DNA of 64,000 nt. Source: Nostoc sp. MG11. Its GTDB lineage: Bacteria > Cyanobacteriota > Cyanobacteriia > Cyanobacteriales > Nostocaceae. The notes beneath the pieces are model-generated. The model was not told where the DNA came from and made no database searches. It saw nothing but the letters and a program-made list of their open reading frames with translations. The position numbers and the translations under genes were made by a program. The stretch spans positions 62,001 to 126,000 of the forward strand of contig NZ_JACXXN010000013.1 in assembly GCF_014904695.1 (NCBI RefSeq), given 5' to 3'. Each line of letters begins with the position of its first letter. Position 1 is the first letter of the stretch. Below, one piece after another: positions 36,730-45,404 of the stretch.

Positions 36730-38592
36730 TTAGACCGCATTACGAATTTGCTGCTGGACAGGGATTTGAATGATAAACTCCGTTCCCTCGCCAGGTACGG
36801 AGAAACAATCTAACTTACCGCCATGTTTCTCAGTGACAATCTGATAGCTAATCGGCATTCCCATACCCGTTCCCTTACCGACTGATTTTGTGGTGAAGAA
36901 TGGATCAAATATGCGTTTGTGAACAGATTCAGTCATTCCCATTCCATTATCAGAAATTGCAATTTTTATCCACTTTGAATCAATCATAGAAGTGCGGATA
37001 ATAATCTGGCTGGGATTTTCCTTAATCTCCTCATAGGTTCGTTTGGCGTTGGCTTCTTCTAGCGCATCAATGGCATTTGCCAGAATGTTCATAAACGCCT
37101 GATTGATTTGACCAGGATAGCATTCCACTGGCGGGATACTGCGATAGTCACGAATTACTTGAATCGCTGGATGCTCTGGTTTATCTTTCAAACGATGCTG
37201 TAAAATCAACAACGTGCTATCAATGCCCTCATGAATATCAACGGCTTTAAAGTCAGCTTCATCCATTCGTGAGAAATTGCGGAGTGACAAGACAATCTGG
37301 CGAATGCGATCAGTACCCATTTTCATGGAATTCAGCATTTTGGGTAGATCAACTTGGACAAACTCCATATCAAGTTCTTCCGCTTCAGCTTGGATTTCGG
37401 GTGCTGGGTTGGGATAGTACTTCTGATAAAGTTGCACAAAAGCTAATAAATTGTGGGCATATTCTTGCACATGGCTCAAGTTGCCGTGGATGAAGTTGAC
37501 CGGATTGTTGATTTCGTGTGCCACCCCTGCCACCATTTGCCCCAAAGCAGACATCTTTTCACTTTGCACCATTTGAACCTGAGTGCGTTGCAGTTCTTCT
37601 AAGAGTTGTTGCAACTGCGTATTTTTGTCGTTGAGTTCTTGGGTTCTTCCCTCAACTTGAGACTCAAGTGTTTGGCTGTAAGTTTGTAGTTGTTCGTTGG
37701 CTGTTTTCTGTTGCTGTAAGAGTTGTTGAACAGCGCGAATTAATTGGTTAAAGGCATTGGCAAGCGTTCCAATCTCATCATTTTGCTCAACAGTCGCTTG
37801 TAAATCAAAGTTAGACTCTTCAGTGGAACGTCGGGCAATGCTGGTCAGAGTTTCAATCGGTTGAGCGATCGCTCGGTTGGTCAAAATTGCTAAAATAATG
37901 GCGATCACAATAGACAATCCGATACTCGTAACCACCACTTTCTCAGCAACTTCACTAGCCTGTTCATTTGACTTTACTGCTGCCTCCAGTTCTTGGTAAG
38001 CTTGATCAATTAAACCCACCAGATCATCCGATATGCCATCGAATTCAAGCGCCAAATCACTATTGGTAAATTCCAACATTAGTGCTTGGGCTAGCTTAAC
38101 ATTAGTAGGTGACGCCAGATTCAGCTGACGGATTTGTTCAACTCGGTATTCTAATTCTTGTGAGTAAAGTTGTGGCACACGGTCATAGGTTTGCAAGAAA
38201 GCTGGAATCCTTGCCTGGTGTACATGATCTGGTGGGATCTGAGACTTTGCCACAAACGCCTTAAGTTCAGCCCAAATTGTTTGAATTTCAGTTTTATGCT
38301 TTAGCAAGTGAGCATATTCATCCTGAAATTTTTCTCGGTATTGCGCTAGAGGGATAAGTTGCTGTTGATGTGTTCGAGTCTGGAGAATACGAGATTGCAA
38401 GCGATGCAGAAGTTCCACTTCGTTGCGTGCGTGTTCTTCTTGTTCTTCAGCCTGTTGTTGATAATGATGCCCAACTCTAAAACCAGCAATTGTTCCAGAC
38501 ACAGCAATGCCTAGAGCAAGGGCGTATCCCAAACCGATCTTTTGACCAACCTTAAGGCTCGATAACCGTTGTCCTAAACTCTGCCATATCAT
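36730..38592 (-). CDS. Membrane histidine kinase (sensor-HAMP-HisKA-HATPase)
   Basis: A 620-residue kinase. One membrane helix at about 18-36, an extracytoplasmic helical sensor (about 40-215) and a second helix at about 217-240 lead to a HAMP linker (NRAIAQPIETLTSIARRSTE) and a coiled coil. The H-box is MVAGVAHEINNPVNFIHGNL. The ATPase domain has FMNILANAIDALEE, SDNGMGM and GKGTGMGMPIS. It would detect an external or membrane signal; the stimulus and response regulator are unknown. No regulator gene is next to it. Confidence 0.88.
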   Translation of the reverse strand: MIWQSLGQRLSSLKVGQKIGLGYALALGIAVSGTIAGFRVGHHYQQQAEEQEEHARNEVELLHRLQSRILQTRTHQQQLIPLAQYREKFQDEYAHLLKHKTEIQTIWAELKAFVAKSQIPPDHVHQARIPAFLQTYDRVPQLYSQELEYRVEQIRQLNLASPTNVKLAQALMLEFTNSDLALEFDGISDDLVGLIDQAYQELEAAVKSNEQASEVAEKVVVTSIGLSIVIAIILAILTNRAIAQPIETLTSIARRSTEESNFDLQATVEQNDEIGTLANAFNQLIRAVQQLLQQQKTANEQLQTYSQTLESQVEGRTQELNDKNTQLQQLLEELQRTQVQMVQSEKMSALGQMVAGVAHEINNPVNFIHGNLSHVQEYAHNLLAFVQLYQKYYPNPAPEIQAEAEELDMEFVQVDLPKMLNSMKMGTDRIRQIVLSLRNFSRMDEADFKAVDIHEGIDSTLLILQHRLKDKPEHPAIQVIRDYRSIPPVECYPGQINQAFMNILANAIDALEEANAKRTYEEIKENPSQIIIRTSMIDSKWIKIAISDNGMGMTESVHKRIFDPFFTTKSVGKGTGMGMPISYQIVTEKHGGKLDCFSVPGEGTEFIIQIPVQQQIRNAV

Positions 38593-38786
38593 ACAACCTT
38601 TCCACTCTACATAGGAGTATATATAAATCTAGGATTCCCAGCTTTCTTAGCGTTCTAACTATACCTTGCGCTTTGCAGCAACGCCCCCTACAGTATTTTG
38701 ATCAAATGCTTGTACCAGTCTCCCTACCCTGTTCCCTTGACTTCGGAATTCATAGGTAATTAACCTCTTTCAAAATCATCGACCAA

Positions 38787-38996
38787 TTATCGTTGACTGT
38801 AGAGACGTTGCATTGCAACGTCTCTACGAAATAATCGGTTTTTCTCGCCCCTATCTTGAATACTGAATCGGTGTTCTAGTGTCTGTGATTCTGTTTTTGA
38901 CGTAACTCTGGAAATGGTTAGAAAAACTGCTGCACCAACCAAACCGAGCAATAACGAGAAGATAATCATGTATTCGTCTACCTTCACGATAATCAT
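38787..38996 (-). CDS. Small membrane protein whose C-terminus is encoded by a palindromic repeat
   Basis: Up to 69 residues with one hydrophobic helix (YMIIFSLLLGLVGAAVFLTI) and a charged tail. An internal ATG at 38969 may be the true start. The last nine or so codons are supplied by the 29-base palindrome at 38799-38827, so a repeat insertion probably changed the original C-terminus. No family recognised; it may be real but minor. Confidence 0.42.
   Translation of the reverse strand: MIIVKVDEYMIIFSLLLGLVGAAVFLTISRVTSKTESQTLEHRFSIQDRGEKNRLFRRDVAMQRLYSQR
38799..38827. repeat. 29-base palindromic repeat
   Basis: Arms GTAGAGACGTTGCA and TGCAACGTCTCTAC pair perfectly across one central base. 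This palindrome is of a type commonly dispersed in Nostoc-like genomes. It overlaps the 3' end of the small gene at 38787-38996. Confidence 0.85.
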
Positions 38997-39044
38997 AACT
39001 AGTCAGTGCATCACAGAAATATAGATAAAGTCAAATTTAGTTAG

Positions 39045-39290
39045 CAAAATGGCGTTTGACTTACTCAAAATGCTATTTGACTTTCTAATTTTGGTATTTT
39101 CCGCAAGTAAAATGACGTCTCACTTACTCAAAATGCTATTTGACTTTCTAATTTTGGTATTTTCCGCAAGCAAAACAAGCTTTTACTTTCTCAAAATGGT
39201 ATTTGATTAACTCATTTTGGTGTTTTCCGCAAGCAAAACAAGCTTTTACTTTCTCAAACCGCAGTTTGCTTTCTCATTTAAGTAGTTTAC
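39045..39290. repeat. 63-bp direct tandem repeat with 21-bp substructure
   Basis: Three full 63-base units begin at 39066, 39129 and 39192, with partial units before (39045) and after (39255). Each unit is three related 21-mers (for example CAAAATGCTATTTGACTTTC and AATTTTGGTATTTTCCGCAA), so the array has nested periodicity. Units are adjacent with no spacers. A 53-codon open frame (39049-39210) runs through two units because 63 is a multiple of three. The array fills most of the 423 bases upstream of the gene at 39420. Confidence 0.88.
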
Positions 39291-39419
39291 GCATTTGATG
39301 ATAATTCTCGCTGTGTAGCAAAAACCATTGCAGATTTGCCGGAATTCTCTCAGGCTGATCAATACGGAAGTTTTTTAAGGTAAAGAATATCAACCGTACT
39401 GAATTCCAAGGTGTATTTT

Positions 39420-39848
39420 ATGGCTCGTCAAAAAAGAACCTCTAAGGTGTTAGAAAAAGCAGTGCGTCGTGCGGCTAGCATCAACTCAATTGATCCGAAT
39501 TTAGATTTAGGCAATGGATTTACCCTACCTGCCTTCTCAAACCTGATACAGAAGATGCGAACTAGAGAAAATGCATACAACACTGCCCTTTCCAGCTTGG
39601 ATAAGCTATATCGTGAAATGCTGGCAACGGAGGATGAGTTAGCAGATATGATAGAGCACATGCTCATGGCAGTTGCAATTCGATATGGCAAAAGCAGTGT
39701 AGAGTATGGCATGGCGGGAGGAGTTCCTAAGAACCAACGTCGCAAGGGATTGCGAGGTGAGTCACCAACTTCCAGTTCTGAGCAACCTTCATTCATTGCC
39801 AGTGTGGATAGTAACACAAATGGAAAGAAGGCAAAAGCGACAAGTTAG
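39420..39848 (+). CDS. Protein of unknown function, 142 residues
   Basis: Starts at the ATG at 39420, seven bases after AAGGTG; a GTG three codons upstream is less likely. The N-terminus is basic (MARQKRTSKVLEKAVRRA), the middle helical (about 30-95, ENAYNTALSSLDKLYREMLA), and the tail Ser/Lys-rich and likely disordered. No family recognised. The basic start and size suggest a nucleic-acid-binding protein, which is only a guess. Confidence 0.6.
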   Translation: MARQKRTSKVLEKAVRRAASINSIDPNLDLGNGFTLPAFSNLIQKMRTRENAYNTALSSLDKLYREMLATEDELADMIEHMLMAVAIRYGKSSVEYGMAGGVPKNQRRKGLRGESPTSSSEQPSFIASVDSNTNGKKAKATS

Positions 39849-39862
39849 GATGTACGCCATGA

Positions 39863-39920
39863 GGACTGGGGAGGAATTTTATTAATTCCCAATTCCTACT
39901 ACCTAATTCCCAGTCCTTTT
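39863..39920 (+). terminator. Probable terminator after the gene at 39420-39848
   Basis: GGACTGGG (39863-39870) pairs with CCCAGTCC (39909-39916), and an inner AATT pair extends the stem; TTTT follows directly. The loop is long (about 30 bases) and made of AATTCCTA-type repeats, so the structure may be a repeat with terminator activity. Confidence 0.5.
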
Positions 39921-40252
39921 GACGTTACCGTAAATTTACCAAAAAAACTTTTAAATAAAATTCAAATACTAGTGAATATACGAGTTACATCCAGCTTTCG
40001 CCTCAATAGGATGTAACCAAACATAAATCACTCGTTAAAACTAGCGGTCTGCAATACTAATTGCTGAAATCTGCACTCCCAACATTTTCAAGCCAGGGTT
40101 AACTGCAATCATCCGTTACGACCAGAATTATTGACAAATAGGCTTAAGACCTTACCAATACTATGCTGTAATGACTGACAAGAGTAGTCAAAAACTCATC
40201 TCAGAATTTATGTAGTTACGTAATATTACTACCACCTCGAAGGAAGTTCAAA
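39921..40252. other. Intergenic region upstream of the second sugar dehydrogenase
   Basis: 332 bases. A perfect 9-bp inverted repeat GTTACATCC/GGATGTAAC with a 16-base loop is at 39984-40017. No gene is seen. The region should hold the promoter of the following dehydrogenase. Confidence 0.45.
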
Positions 40253-41884
40253 ATGTTAGATCTGTTTGCTCTACACCCAACACAGTGGCTTGGACGGATA
40301 GCATCTACACGGCTAGTAAGTTTGATCGCCCTGCTTACTACTGTGATATCCTCCGAAGTTCTTCCCACAGCTGCGCTTGGCAGCCCACCAGCTGCGTCTG
40401 TTGAAACCAAGCTTCAAGTGCCTAGTACAATGACCTCTACGCCCTTCAATACTAGCCGTTACTTGAAAGTACCGCCCAACTTCGCCATCTCCGTCTATGC
40501 GCGAATTCCCAAAGCCCGGTTTATGGCAGTTGCTCCCAATGGGGATCTTCTAGTCTCGCAGCCCAGTACAGGTAAAGTACTAATTGTGCAGCCAAATGGC
40601 AGCAATGACCCAATTATTTCTGACTTCGTAACGGGTCTACGCAAACCGCACGACATTGTGTTTCACAAGATTGACAATACGACATACGTTTATATTTCTG
40701 AGACTCATCAAATTAACCGCTTCATCTACAAATCTGGAGATATAACCGCAAACAATCGCCAAGTCGTCATAGCTGGCTTACCAGACAGCAGCACACCGGA
40801 ACTCAAAGGCTCTTACGGTCACGAACTGAAAAATATCGCACTCGATGCCAACCATAAACTATACGTTTCGATCGCCTCTACATGTAATGCCTGTTTGGAA
40901 GATACTGTGAGTAACCCACGGCGGGGCGCAATTTACCAATACAATGCTGATGGAACCAATCCGCGACTTTTTGCCCAAGGCCTACGCAATGCAGAAGGGC
41001 TGGCATTTTTGCCTGACACAAATGACCTCTGGGTAGTTGTTAATAATCGAGACAGAATTGCCTACCCCTTCAACGATAGCAGTGGCAATTACGGTAAGGT
41101 TATCCAGTCATATGTAGACGACCACCCACCAGAAGAGTTCACAAAAGTTCGGGATGGTGGCAACTATGGTTGGCCATTCTGCAACCCCAATCCTGACAAG
41201 CCCAATGGCTTCAATGATATGCCATTCGACCGCGACTTTCAGTTTAATGCTGATGGACGTGTTAATTGCAACGCAATGGACAGGATTACCAAGGGTATCC
41301 AAGCACATTCAGCTCCGTTGGGATTAACTTTTTTACAAGATACAAATTTTCCCAGCTTGTACTCTACTGGGGCAGTGGTGGGGCTACACGGTTCATGGAA
41401 TCGGCAGAAAAAAACAGGCTATAAAATAGCTTATTTTCCTTGGGACAATACGACAAATATCCCAGGAGATCAGATAGATTTAGTTAGCGGCTGGCTAATT
41501 ACAGCAACCCAAGAAGTTTGGGGACGACCCGTGGATATGGTAGTAGATAAGCAGGGCAATTTGTTAATCTCAGATGACTACAGCGGCACTATCTACAAGC
41601 TTTCTTACACACCTTCTGTTGAACAGGTTCAGGTCTACAAACACATCAACTTTGCTGGAGTTTCCCAATCTTTTCCTGCAAGTCCAGGAATATACAAAGC
41701 CAGCCAAGGTAACTTAAGTATCGTTGGTAATGACAGTATTAGCTCATTACGCGTGCCACCAGATACAGTGGTACGTGTATGCGAACATAACAATGGTGGT
41801 CGATGCCGTGAGTATGGTTCTGGTGATCATAAATATGTTGGAAAAGACTTTAATGACATAATCTCGTATATAGAAGTAAAGTAG
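40253..41884 (+). CDS. Secreted sugar dehydrogenase-like protein with a C-terminal beta/gamma-crystallin domain
   Basis: A 543-residue protein with a signal peptide (about 1-43, hydrophobic LVSLIALLTTVISSEVLP) and a glucose/sorbosone dehydrogenase-type propeller (about 70-460; SGKVLIVQPNGSN-like strands, AHSAPLGLTFL, VWGRPVDMVVDKQGNLLISD). Residues about 462-543 form a beta/gamma-crystallin domain: YKHINFAGVSQSF, GNDSISSLRVP and DFNDIISYIEV. The calcium motif N/D-N/D-x-x-S/T-S is complete in NDSISS and altered in NDIISY. ATG at 40253 follows GAAGGAAG. It is a paralogue of the lipoprotein at 1500-2840, which lacks the crystallin domain. Confidence 0.82.
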   Translation: MLDLFALHPTQWLGRIASTRLVSLIALLTTVISSEVLPTAALGSPPAASVETKLQVPSTMTSTPFNTSRYLKVPPNFAISVYARIPKARFMAVAPNGDLLVSQPSTGKVLIVQPNGSNDPIISDFVTGLRKPHDIVFHKIDNTTYVYISETHQINRFIYKSGDITANNRQVVIAGLPDSSTPELKGSYGHELKNIALDANHKLYVSIASTCNACLEDTVSNPRRGAIYQYNADGTNPRLFAQGLRNAEGLAFLPDTNDLWVVVNNRDRIAYPFNDSSGNYGKVIQSYVDDHPPEEFTKVRDGGNYGWPFCNPNPDKPNGFNDMPFDRDFQFNADGRVNCNAMDRITKGIQAHSAPLGLTFLQDTNFPSLYSTGAVVGLHGSWNRQKKTGYKIAYFPWDNTTNIPGDQIDLVSGWLITATQEVWGRPVDMVVDKQGNLLISDDYSGTIYKLSYTPSVEQVQVYKHINFAGVSQSFPASPGIYKASQGNLSIVGNDSISSLRVPPDTVVRVCEHNNGGRCREYGSGDHKYVGKDFNDIISYIEVK

Positions 41885-42185
41885 CTGGCAGCTTGTCGTA
41901 TTCTCAGAGTATGGCGATCGCTCTTACTGTTGACGATTAAGTTATGCCGTGTTTTTATCGATACGACTGCGATCGCAAGGAATGCTTTTACAACTCGCTT
42001 CTTTTAAGCATCAACCGCAAAGCACCAGAATTACTAGTTTTTTATCTTAAAGTGTGATCACCCGACTGGTTGAATTGTTGTTCACTCAGTAGGGCGACCC
42101 AAATGCCTGAGGTTACATTTTGTAAAAAAAGAGATTCTAGTACTAGAGAACATTGATTTTACTTAACTCTAGTAAAAAGAATCCT
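41885..42185. other. Intergenic region upstream of the outer-membrane-like protein
   Basis: 301 bases with two HIP1-core sites and no gene. AGTACTAGAGAACA at 42139-42152 partly resembles a LexA box but has mismatches. A promoter for the next gene is expected but not identified. Confidence 0.4.
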
Positions 42186-42707
42186 ATGAAACTGACAAAA
42201 TTAGCTGCCTCTGTACTTGCTGTTGCTTCTGTTGTCCTCTCTGCGGGAGTTGCTTCAGCTCAACCAGTTCAACCAATCGGCACAAACGGCAACTACATCG
42301 GTGCTGGTATTGCTGCAGGTGCAACTAGTGGTGGACAGGGAAATGATGAAGCGCAACTTGGTGGCAATGTTCAAGGACGGTACGCCATTTCACAAACACC
42401 TCTTTCACTGCGGGGTTCGCTGTTGTATGGTGGTAATGCTGCTGCAATTATGCCCATAGTGACTTACGATGCACCTATAGCCCGAAACACTAACGTTTAC
42501 TTCGGTGGTGGCTATTCTTTTGTAACTGACGAAGGTCAAAACACTCCGTTAGGCAATCAAAATGCGCCTGTAGTCACCCTTGGTGCTGAATCAGAAGTTG
42601 GCCCAAATATCATCGCGTATGGTGATGCTAAATGGGGCATTGACGCTTACAGAAACAGTGATGCTGATGCCGTGAGCTTCCAAGCAGGATTAGGCTACCG
42701 CTTCTAA
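42186..42707 (+). CDS. Small secreted beta-barrel-like outer membrane protein
   Basis: A 173-residue protein starting at the ATG at 42186, with a clear signal peptide (MKLTKLAASVLAVASVVLSA...ASAQ). The mature part has alternating beta strands with aromatic girdles (NVYFGGGYSFVTD, AYGDAKWGIDAYR) and ends in F (GLGYRF), as outer membrane barrel proteins do. About eight strands are expected. Similar small barrel proteins occur throughout cyanobacteria; function is unknown. An in-frame start 11 codons upstream is less likely. Confidence 0.75.
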   Translation: MKLTKLAASVLAVASVVLSAGVASAQPVQPIGTNGNYIGAGIAAGATSGGQGNDEAQLGGNVQGRYAISQTPLSLRGSLLYGGNAAAIMPIVTYDAPIARNTNVYFGGGYSFVTDEGQNTPLGNQNAPVVTLGAESEVGPNIIAYGDAKWGIDAYRNSDADAVSFQAGLGYRF

Positions 42708-42831
42708 GTTGATATTGCAACTGAGGAAGGTAGGAGTCAAGAGGCAGGGGAGCAGGGGGGCAAGGGGGCAGGGGAGAAAACTATACTCAGCACGGCTTAA
42801 ACGCTCCGCTAGCGCTAACATTACTCATTAC

Positions 42832-45171
42832 TCAGTTTGCCAGTGGTAAGGTGAACCAAAACTGTGCCCCAGCACCCGGTTGACTAATAACGCCAATTTG
42901 TCCTCCGTGAGCGGTGATAATTTGCCGACACAGGTATAAACCTAAACCAATACCTGTGGCTCGCGATCGACTACCTCTGATATAGCGATCAAATAATTGC
43001 TCGCAGAGATCACGATCTATGCCGACGCCATTGTCAGCTATTGTGCAGCAAACCATCTCATTTCCAACTACGGCATTTAAGGTGAGACTCAGCTCTGGTG
43101 GATTATGGTTGAGGGCATTAGCAATCAGATTTTCAAACACTCGCCTTAAGTGCAATGGATCGGCAGCTACTAAGGGCAAATTTACTGCAATTTGATTGGT
43201 AATTGTAGCTTGGTTTTTTACGAGCAGTGGTTCTAAGTCTTTGACAATTGCCTGGCTAAAGGTGTGCAGTGATAGTGGCACTTGCTGGATTGTTAATCCC
43301 TTGACATCGCTGGAGTGTGCTTCTAACAGTGACTCGATCAGTTGAAGCTGACGATCGCAACTTTGAATTACTCGCTCTAAAACTGCTAAAGAAATTGTCG
43401 CTGATTTACCGTTGCTAAGGCTATGAAGATTCTTCATCACTAGCAAGATGCCCATAATTGGGGTTCGCAAGTCGTGGGAAAAGGCTTGGAGGAATTCATC
43501 TTTGATGTTCTGCAATTCTTCGAGTTCAGTATATTTTTGCCGTAACTCTTGAGTGCGTTCCTCGACTTGCTGCTCTAAACTAGCATTGAGACGTTGTAAT
43601 TCTTCGTAAAGTTTTGCTTGCTGGATGGCGATCGCAACTGGGGTTGATAGCTTCTCAAGTAAACCAATCTCATCAGTGTTCCACTCACGCGCTTGGGAAC
43701 ACTGATGAGCAACTAGCAAACCATATAACTCGTCAGCAACCACAATTGGTACACTCACAATGGCTCGGATCTGAAAGTCGATAAAATCTTGAGCGATCGC
43801 CGCTGGAACATCTATTTTATTTGTGTCGTTAATTACATCGATATTTTTATTTGCAAAGTAAGATTGAATCGCTTTGGCGTGGTTTTCACAGTTTGTCCAC
43901 TCCCGCATTGAGCGAAAATTTCCAGCAACAGATTCAGCTATCACTCCACTATTAGAGCCACGGATATTAGCGTCGATAATAAATACTCTGTCTGCTTGGA
44001 GAAACTCCCGCACCTCTGCCACAGTGGTGTCGAGAATGGTTTGTAAATCTAGCGAAGTTCGGATTCTTTCTGCCATGCCTCTTAAAAGGCGATCGCGTTT
44101 AGCAATGGCTTTTAATTGTTCTAGCGCTTGATGGCGATTAGTAATATCGCGGGCAAATCCCTGTATCCCTACAAATTGACCATTTGTAATAATCGCGGAC
44201 TCAGCAATTTCTAACACTATTAATCGACCATCTTGATGTCGAGCTTGAATGGCGTAAGTCTCTACACGTTTCCCTATCAAATCATCAGCTAATCGCTGGG
44301 ATGATTCATGGAATACCAACTCGTAGATATTGCCCACTAACTCTTCTGGAGCGTAGCCTAGTACCGCATGTACTGAGGGAGAAATGTATTGAAATATATA
44401 GTCGTTGTCGTAAAAATAGAAAAAGACTTGTTCGCTACCTTCTACCATCAACCGGAATCGTTCTTCACTTTCGGCAAGTTGGACTTGGGCTTGTTGGCGC
44501 TCACTATATAGTACATCTGACATTTGGCGATAAGCCAGAATACTACCCAAAGTCACAGCTATTGTTGTCAACGCTGCTTCTTCATCCTGTGACCACTCTC
44601 TTTCGTGGTAGCAATCACTAAAGCCAATAAAACCCCAGATTTTACTCTCAACGGGAATCGGTACTAATAAAATTGATTTAACTTGCAAGGATTCCAGAAA
44701 TTGTCGCTGTGGTGGGGATAGATTAGACGCGATCGCAATGAAAGAATATCCAGCAGTCAAATGTTGATACCATGCTTGCAAGTCAAATTTGCTTTGACTG
44801 AGGTTCTGTAGGAGTGGGTTATTTTGCTGCGGTGTAATACCCGATTGTACCCATTCAAATCGGCAACTCAAGGCAAGTTCCCCTGTTACGGGATGGGGAT
44901 GATACTCACAAACGGACACCCGATGTGCTGCCGTAGCTTGTCCTAAAATAGCCAAGGCTTCATTGATAGCGGTGCTGCGTGAAGCGAAGCTATCCCGTAG
45001 GGAATCGCTATTTGTCAGCAAGGCTTTTGTTGCTTTTGCCACCCCTTGTAAAAGGTTAGGCAAAGATGCTACACGTGTAGTAGATTCTGCATTGTAATCG
45101 GAATCTAGCCTTGGTAATTCTGAAGCAGTTGATTGCAAATCTGTATTTGTGGTTTCCTTATCCATGCCCAT
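42832..45171 (-). CDS. Multi-sensor histidine kinase (GAF-PAS-GAF-HisKA-HATPase)
   Basis: A 779-residue soluble kinase. A GAF domain lies at about 45-215, a PAS domain at about 230-350 (FYFYDNDYIFQYISPSVHAV), and a second GAF at about 360-520. A coiled coil then leads to the H-box FSHDLRTPIMGILLVMKN and the ATPase motifs FENLIANALNHNP, ADNGVGI and ATGIGLGLYLCRQ. The second GAF has no obvious bilin-binding cysteine motif that I can confirm. Near residue 55-65 (DNA about 44980-45010) a repeat-like GCGAAGCTATCCCGTAGGGA is read in frame as DSLRDSFASRS. Confidence 0.87.
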   Translation of the reverse strand: MGMDKETTNTDLQSTASELPRLDSDYNAESTTRVASLPNLLQGVAKATKALLTNSDSLRDSFASRSTAINEALAILGQATAAHRVSVCEYHPHPVTGELALSCRFEWVQSGITPQQNNPLLQNLSQSKFDLQAWYQHLTAGYSFIAIASNLSPPQRQFLESLQVKSILLVPIPVESKIWGFIGFSDCYHEREWSQDEEAALTTIAVTLGSILAYRQMSDVLYSERQQAQVQLAESEERFRLMVEGSEQVFFYFYDNDYIFQYISPSVHAVLGYAPEELVGNIYELVFHESSQRLADDLIGKRVETYAIQARHQDGRLIVLEIAESAIITNGQFVGIQGFARDITNRHQALEQLKAIAKRDRLLRGMAERIRTSLDLQTILDTTVAEVREFLQADRVFIIDANIRGSNSGVIAESVAGNFRSMREWTNCENHAKAIQSYFANKNIDVINDTNKIDVPAAIAQDFIDFQIRAIVSVPIVVADELYGLLVAHQCSQAREWNTDEIGLLEKLSTPVAIAIQQAKLYEELQRLNASLEQQVEERTQELRQKYTELEELQNIKDEFLQAFSHDLRTPIMGILLVMKNLHSLSNGKSATISLAVLERVIQSCDRQLQLIESLLEAHSSDVKGLTIQQVPLSLHTFSQAIVKDLEPLLVKNQATITNQIAVNLPLVAADPLHLRRVFENLIANALNHNPPELSLTLNAVVGNEMVCCTIADNGVGIDRDLCEQLFDRYIRGSRSRATGIGLGLYLCRQIITAHGGQIGVISQPGAGAQFWFTLPLAN

Positions 45172-45404
45172 ATAACAGCTCAGAATATTCCACTACCAGC
45201 CTTGTCAAAAATATCAAACCACATGAAGATGCCTTGTTGTTAGCAAAAGTATAAAGTTTTGATAAGTTTATTTTGCTAGCAGGCGAAGGGTATAAAGGAA
45301 GGGATAAAAATTCAAACCTTTCTTCCCTGGAGCGAACCTTATGCTACCTCATTTTCAGCTTCAGGCTAGAATAACTAAAAATACGAGGACAAGAAAAGTT
45401 TGTA

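Noticed and set aside
39049-39210. 53-codon frame in the 63-bp tandem repeat as a CDS
   Set aside because: The frame is explained by the repeat period being a multiple of three; no ribosome site. Kept only as an observation.
39066-39290. CRISPR-like array
   Set aside because: The units are directly adjacent with no unique spacers, and no cas genes are in the window. It is a plain tandem repeat.
42139-42152. Second LexA box (AGTACTAGAGAACA)
   Set aside because: It breaks the consensus in the second half-site (GAAC for GTWC) and the gene downstream is not an expected SOS member.
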